Source: Sphingosinicella ginsenosidimutans (lineage in GTDB: Bacteria > Pseudomonadota > Alphaproteobacteria > Sphingomonadales > Sphingomonadaceae). From it: DNA of 64,000 nucleotides. Shown here in pieces: positions 61,273 to 64,000 of this stretch. The DNA lies in assembly GCF_007995055.1 (NCBI RefSeq), contig NZ_VOQQ01000001.1:1054001-1118000 (forward strand), in the 5' to 3' direction. Every line of letters starts with the position of its first letter. The stretch's first letter is position 1. Both the position numbers and the translations under genes were made by a program. Under the pieces are notes generated by a model. That model was not told the origin of the DNA. It did no database searches and worked only from the letters and a program-made list of their open reading frames with translations.

Positions 61273-61731
61273 TCAGCCGGCGATGGCGGCCTCGAACCGC
61301 GCCGCGTCGACCAGCCCGAGCGAGGTGATCCCGGCGATGCGGATGTCGGCCAGCACCTGATCGACCCGCTCATGCCGAGTGGCGCCGTCCGGGCTGAAAT
61401 GAAGCGTCGGATGGGCCGGATCGGCGGCGATCGCCGCGAGCCGTGCGCGCAATGCCGAGTCGGAGATTGCCACCCCGTCAAGCCGCGCCTGGCCGGCGGC
61501 ATCGAGATCGAGGCGGTGCACCGGCGGCGGCACGGCGGGCGGCGTCGGATTCGTCGGAAGGTCGAGCGGCACCTTGTTCTCGCGCATCGGCAGGGTGACG
61601 ATGAACATGATGATGAGCACGAGCATCAGATCGATGAGCGGCGTGGTGTTGATCGCGGCGATCGGCTGATCGTCGATCCGCATCGACGGGAAGCGCGTCC
61701 GGATCGCGCGCGGCTTGCGGGATTGAGGCAT
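61273..61731 (-). CDS. ExbD/TolR-family protein
   Basis: 152 residues: one membrane helix (PLIDLMLVLIIMFIVTLPM) with the proton-path Asp in INTTPLIDLMLVL, then a periplasmic domain ending in a conserved-looking helix. It partners ExbB/TolQ to energise TonB or Tol. GGAGG lies five bases before the ATG at 61731; an ATG four codons earlier is less likely. No exbB or tonB is adjacent. Confidence 0.9.
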   Translation of the reverse strand: MPQSRKPRAIRTRFPSMRIDDQPIAAINTTPLIDLMLVLIIMFIVTLPMRENKVPLDLPTNPTPPAVPPPVHRLDLDAAGQARLDGVAISDSALRARLAAIAADPAHPTLHFSPDGATRHERVDQVLADIRIAGITSLGLVDAARFEAAIAG

Positions 61732-61971
61732 AAGATCCTCCATGTTTGACGCCTTGACGTTATACTATCTCATCGCTTTTTGGAAGCATCACGCGGGGAA
61801 GAGGATTCTCCCCGATCGGCGCGGCGCGCGCCCAGGCCTTCCAGTCGGTCCAAACTGGATGAATTGAAGGCCTCACTGTGCTTCCCGGGCGCGCCGGACC
61901 GGGGAACCGATGCGAAATATGCGGGTTGGCATTTTGCGCGCCCTGGCCGGCGCGTGAAAGGATGGCCGTGG

Positions 61972-62175
61972 ATGGCAACCAGTCTCTCGACCCGCGATCG
62001 CGCAGCCGCTGCCGATGACGGCGCGTTTCGGCCCGGCCTGCGCGTGACCCTGCTGCTCGGCGGCGGAGTCGAGCGCCGGGGCCTGCTCTGCTGGTCCAGG
62101 GAAGGGCGGGCGGCGTTGCGGCCTTGCGAGCCGGTGCCCGCCCTGTTCGCCGCTATCCGACCTGAATCAGCCTGA
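61972..62175 (+). CDS. Small PilZ-like protein (uncertain)
   Basis: 67 residues from the ATG at 61972. The core GLRVTLLLGGGVERRGLLCW resembles the short strands of a PilZ domain, but the RxxxR motif that binds cyclic di-GMP is not evident. A weak AAAGGATG precedes the start. Its 3' end overlaps the convergent lipoprotein gene by 23 bases. Could be a minor protein or a shadow. Confidence 0.4.
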   Translation: MATSLSTRDRAAAADDGAFRPGLRVTLLLGGGVERRGLLCWSREGRAALRPCEPVPALFAAIRPESA

Positions 62176-62620
62176 TGCTCGCGATCCGGCGGCCGCCGCA
62201 ATAGACTTCGGCGGTGCGATAGGGCGAAACGCCGGCGCGCTGGTAGCGGGCGACATCGGTGACGGCCGCGCCAGCCGCCGGCGACAAGGTCAGATCGAAG
62301 GCGATCGTGCCGGGGCCGGAGGCGCGCCGCTCGGTCAGCGTCGGCCGGAAGCCCGCCATCTGCAGGTCGACCCGGCCGGTAACGTTGAGCCGCCCGTTCT
62401 CGATCGCGCCGATCCACTCGCGCGTCCGCTCGAACGGGCAGGGCGGGAGCGCCGGCGCGACGGTGCTGCCATCGAGGCTGGCGGCCGCCGCGGCGGCGCG
62501 GTTGCCGGCCGGCGCGCCATTGCCGCCCGCTGCGCCATTGGCCAGCTCGGCCGATCCGCCATTGCTGCAGCCGGCCACCAGAAGCGCCAGCGCCCCCGGA
62601 AATCCTCGCAACGCACCCAT
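62153..62620 (-). CDS. Lipoprotein of unknown function
   Basis: 155 residues from the ATG at 62620, preceded by GAGGCGAGGG. The signal peptide has lipobox LVAGC (Cys18) followed by an Asn/Ala/Gly-rich linker. The folded part has strands IGAIENGRLNVTGRVDLQMA and AIEVYCGGRR-like elements with two Cys (CPFERTREW, VYCGGRRIAS). Outer-membrane location is likely. No family recognised. Confidence 0.72.
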   Translation of the reverse strand: MGALRGFPGALALLVAGCSNGGSAELANGAAGGNGAPAGNRAAAAAASLDGSTVAPALPPCPFERTREWIGAIENGRLNVTGRVDLQMAGFRPTLTERRASGPGTIAFDLTLSPAAGAAVTDVARYQRAGVSPYRTAEVYCGGRRIASIRLIQVG

Positions 62621-62775
62621 CCCTCGCCTCCTCGGCCACTTGTCCAGGCATAGCCAACGAATCGCTGGCGGGTTCCCTCCCGGCGCCTCGCCTGTGCGCC
62701 GCAACGCATCGCATCGGCCGGTCGGAGCCGTCCATGCGGCACGAAGCCTTAACCGTCCAGCGCTAGAGCGGTGCG

Positions 62776-62985
62776 ATGTTCGGGCCGAGCCTTACCTCGA
62801 TCTTCCGCAGCCGATGGATGGCGCTGATCTGGGCCGCGATGGTGATCTGGTTCGCGGTGGACGTCGCCGGCTCCGCACCGAATCCTTCGGCCAACCGCTC
62901 GATCGCCGCGACCGCCGACGCGACTGGCGCCCCGGTGGCGAACGAGGATGTCGCGGCGCTGCGCCGGTTCACGCAAGGGCACTGA
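62776..62985 (+). CDS. Small single-span membrane protein
   Basis: 69 residues: one membrane helix near the N-terminus (MALIWAAMVIWFAVDVAG, about 15-32) and a Ser/Asn/Ala-rich tail (NPSANRSIAATADATGA). The ribosome site is weak. It is divergent from the lipoprotein gene with about 155 bases between starts. Confidence 0.5.
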   Translation: MFGPSLTSIFRSRWMALIWAAMVIWFAVDVAGSAPNPSANRSIAATADATGAPVANEDVAALRRFTQGH

Positions 62986-63048
62986 TCGCTCACCATCGCT
63001 CGCACCCGCGTGCAATTCGTGCCATTGGCGGCGCAGCGAGGTGACAGC

Positions 63049-63552
63049 ATGGTTTCGAACCCCACCGATACGACCGGCCGCGTGATCGCGCGTCCCACAG
63101 GAAAGGGCCGCTTCCAGGCCGAGATCGAGGTGCGCGGCGGCGCGATCCTGGCCGACGAGCCGGTGAATGTGGGCGGCGACGCCAGCGGCCCGACGCCCTA
63201 TGAACTGCTTTCCGCGGCGCTGGCGGCCTGCACGGCGATGACGATCCGCCTCTATGGACAGCGCAAGAACCTCACGCTGCCGACCTTTCGCGTCGAGGCC
63301 GCCCACCAGGTCGTGCCGGCCGACGGCGCCGGCGATGCGCCGCATGACCGGTTTGAACGACATATCGTGTTCGACGGCCCGATACCCGCCGAAATCAAGG
63401 AAAGGGTGCTCGACATCGCCGGGAAATGCCCCGTGCATCGCACGCTGATGCGGGGATTCGAGATCGTCACCAGTGCCGATGGCGCCGATTACGCGAATGG
63501 CGATGCGCCGCGCCGGCATGCCGACGACATGATCGCCACCGCCGACGCGTAG
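63049..63552 (+). CDS. OsmC/Ohr-family thiol peroxidase-like protein
   Basis: 167 residues from the ATG at 63049, with GAGGTG upstream. The two reactive cysteines of the family are in LAACTAMTIR (Cys61) and GKCPVHRTL (Cys127); GPTPYELLSAALAA is the conserved active-site helix. It reduces organic hydroperoxides with a dithiol partner. It belongs to the YhfA/OsmC branch rather than Ohr. Thirteen codons upstream another start exists but lacks a ribosome site. Confidence 0.9.
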   Translation: MVSNPTDTTGRVIARPTGKGRFQAEIEVRGGAILADEPVNVGGDASGPTPYELLSAALAACTAMTIRLYGQRKNLTLPTFRVEAAHQVVPADGAGDAPHDRFERHIVFDGPIPAEIKERVLDIAGKCPVHRTLMRGFEIVTSADGADYANGDAPRRHADDMIATADA

Positions 63553-63615
63553 CGGGGCGCTTGGCCAGATCCGGCCCGCGGCCTATAGCACGGGCCGCAA
63601 AGGAGAATTCTTGCA

Positions 63616-64000
63616 ATGACGACGGAGAACGGCGCGACGCGCGCGTGGCGACTGGTCGTGCATGGAGGCGCCGGCCGGTTCGAGCGCGATGCCATCGGGG
63701 CCGAGCAGGAGGCGGGAATCCGCGCCGGGCTCAGTCGCGCCCTGGCCGAAGGCGGGGCGGTGCTGGCCGGAGGCGGCGCTGCGATCGACGCGGTCGAGGT
63801 CGCGGTGCGGGTGCTCGAGGACGATCCCAATTTCAATGCCGGCCGCGGCGCCGTGCTCGATTATGACGGCCGGGTCGAGCTGGATGCCGCGATCATGGAA
63901 GGCGCGTCCCGACGCGCCGGCGCGATCGCGGGCGTATCGCGCAGCCGCCATCCGGTCAGCGTCGCACGGCGCGTGATGGAGGCGAGCCCCCACGCGTTCC
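63616..64000 (+). CDS. Isoaspartyl peptidase/L-asparaginase (3' end outside window)
   Basis: First 128 codons of an N-terminal-nucleophile hydrolase. AAAGGAG precedes the ATG. RLVVHGGAGRFERDAIG is the typical start, with GAAIDAVEVAVRVLEDDPNF and NAGRGAVLDYDGRVELDAAI following. The autoproteolytic TVG site lies beyond the window edge. It should split isoaspartyl dipeptides and asparagine. Confidence 0.9.
   Translation, partial: MTTENGATRAWRLVVHGGAGRFERDAIGAEQEAGIRAGLSRALAEGGAVLAGGGAAIDAVEVAVRVLEDDPNFNAGRGAVLDYDGRVELDAAIMEGASRRAGAIAGVSRSRHPVSVARRVMEASPHAF

Overview
This 64 kb window is very GC-rich, densely coded chromosomal DNA. The gene set points to an alphaproteobacterium of the Sphingomonadales, probably Sphingomonas-like. 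The clues are the 41-residue L36, a GapR/DUF2312 protein, a huge plug-barrel TonB receptor next to TPR-oxygenase genes, the block HTH/RodZ-like gene - cpoB - tilS beside ptsP, DUF2093 behind xseA, and many small lipoproteins and membrane proteins. The assignment is inference from gene content. I see no rRNA, tRNA, CRISPR array, insertion sequence or prophage. Most genes are housekeeping, with one short A+T-richer foreign insert.

Layout. 0-8 kb: gapR-like gene, pyruvate kinase, rpmJ, an Lrp regulator, two lipoproteins, an M14 carboxypeptidase, gpmA, a GGDEF protein with a ruined signature motif, and purE-purK. 8-14 kb: a two-domain M16 peptidase and clpB. 13.8-21.6 kb: a TonB-dependent receptor followed by three overlapping genes that each join TPR repeats to a different modifying enzyme (Asp/Asn beta-hydroxylase, 2OG-Fe(II) oxygenase, sulfotransferase). 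22-27 kb: M23 peptidase, DUF2093, xseA, and purD with three small genes. 27-34 kb: SET protein with a FixK/Fnr-type box, Crp/Fnr regulator, a hemerythrin operon with a possible EcfG promoter, AlkB, and GntR and LuxR regulators. 33-40 kb: tilS, cpoB, RodZ-like gene, ptsP, CDF metal exporter, LysR regulator.

40-48 kb: a probable small RNA or leader, a CDC48/p97-type double AAA ATPase, a phospholipid methyltransferase-like gene, a PLD-family cardiolipin synthase, recF, and an Atm1-type ABC exporter. 48-53 kb: small membrane proteins, PspC, an orphan HicB, and a GST/reductase pair divergent from an HxlR regulator with a repeat-rich operator. 53-57 kb: nrdA and nrdB, preceded by two probable NrdR boxes and split by two small genes and CTCTCCC/GGGAGAG palindromes. 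56.9-58.65 kb: a KTSC gene and a broken antiphage dCTP-deaminase (AvcD/DCD type) with an internal deletion plus frameshift, then a 55-residue ORF. 58.8-64 kb: small secreted proteins, DUF1330, DUF486, an orphan ExbD, OsmC, and the start of an isoaspartyl peptidase.

How they fit together. Purine synthesis (purE, purK, purD), deoxynucleotide synthesis (nrdAB) and glycolysis (gpmA, pyk) form the metabolic core. clpB, the hemerythrin operon, OsmC and AlkB are stress and repair functions. The two most unusual loci are the TonB-receptor/TPR-modification cassette and the decayed nucleotide-depletion defence gene directly behind the nucleotide reductase.
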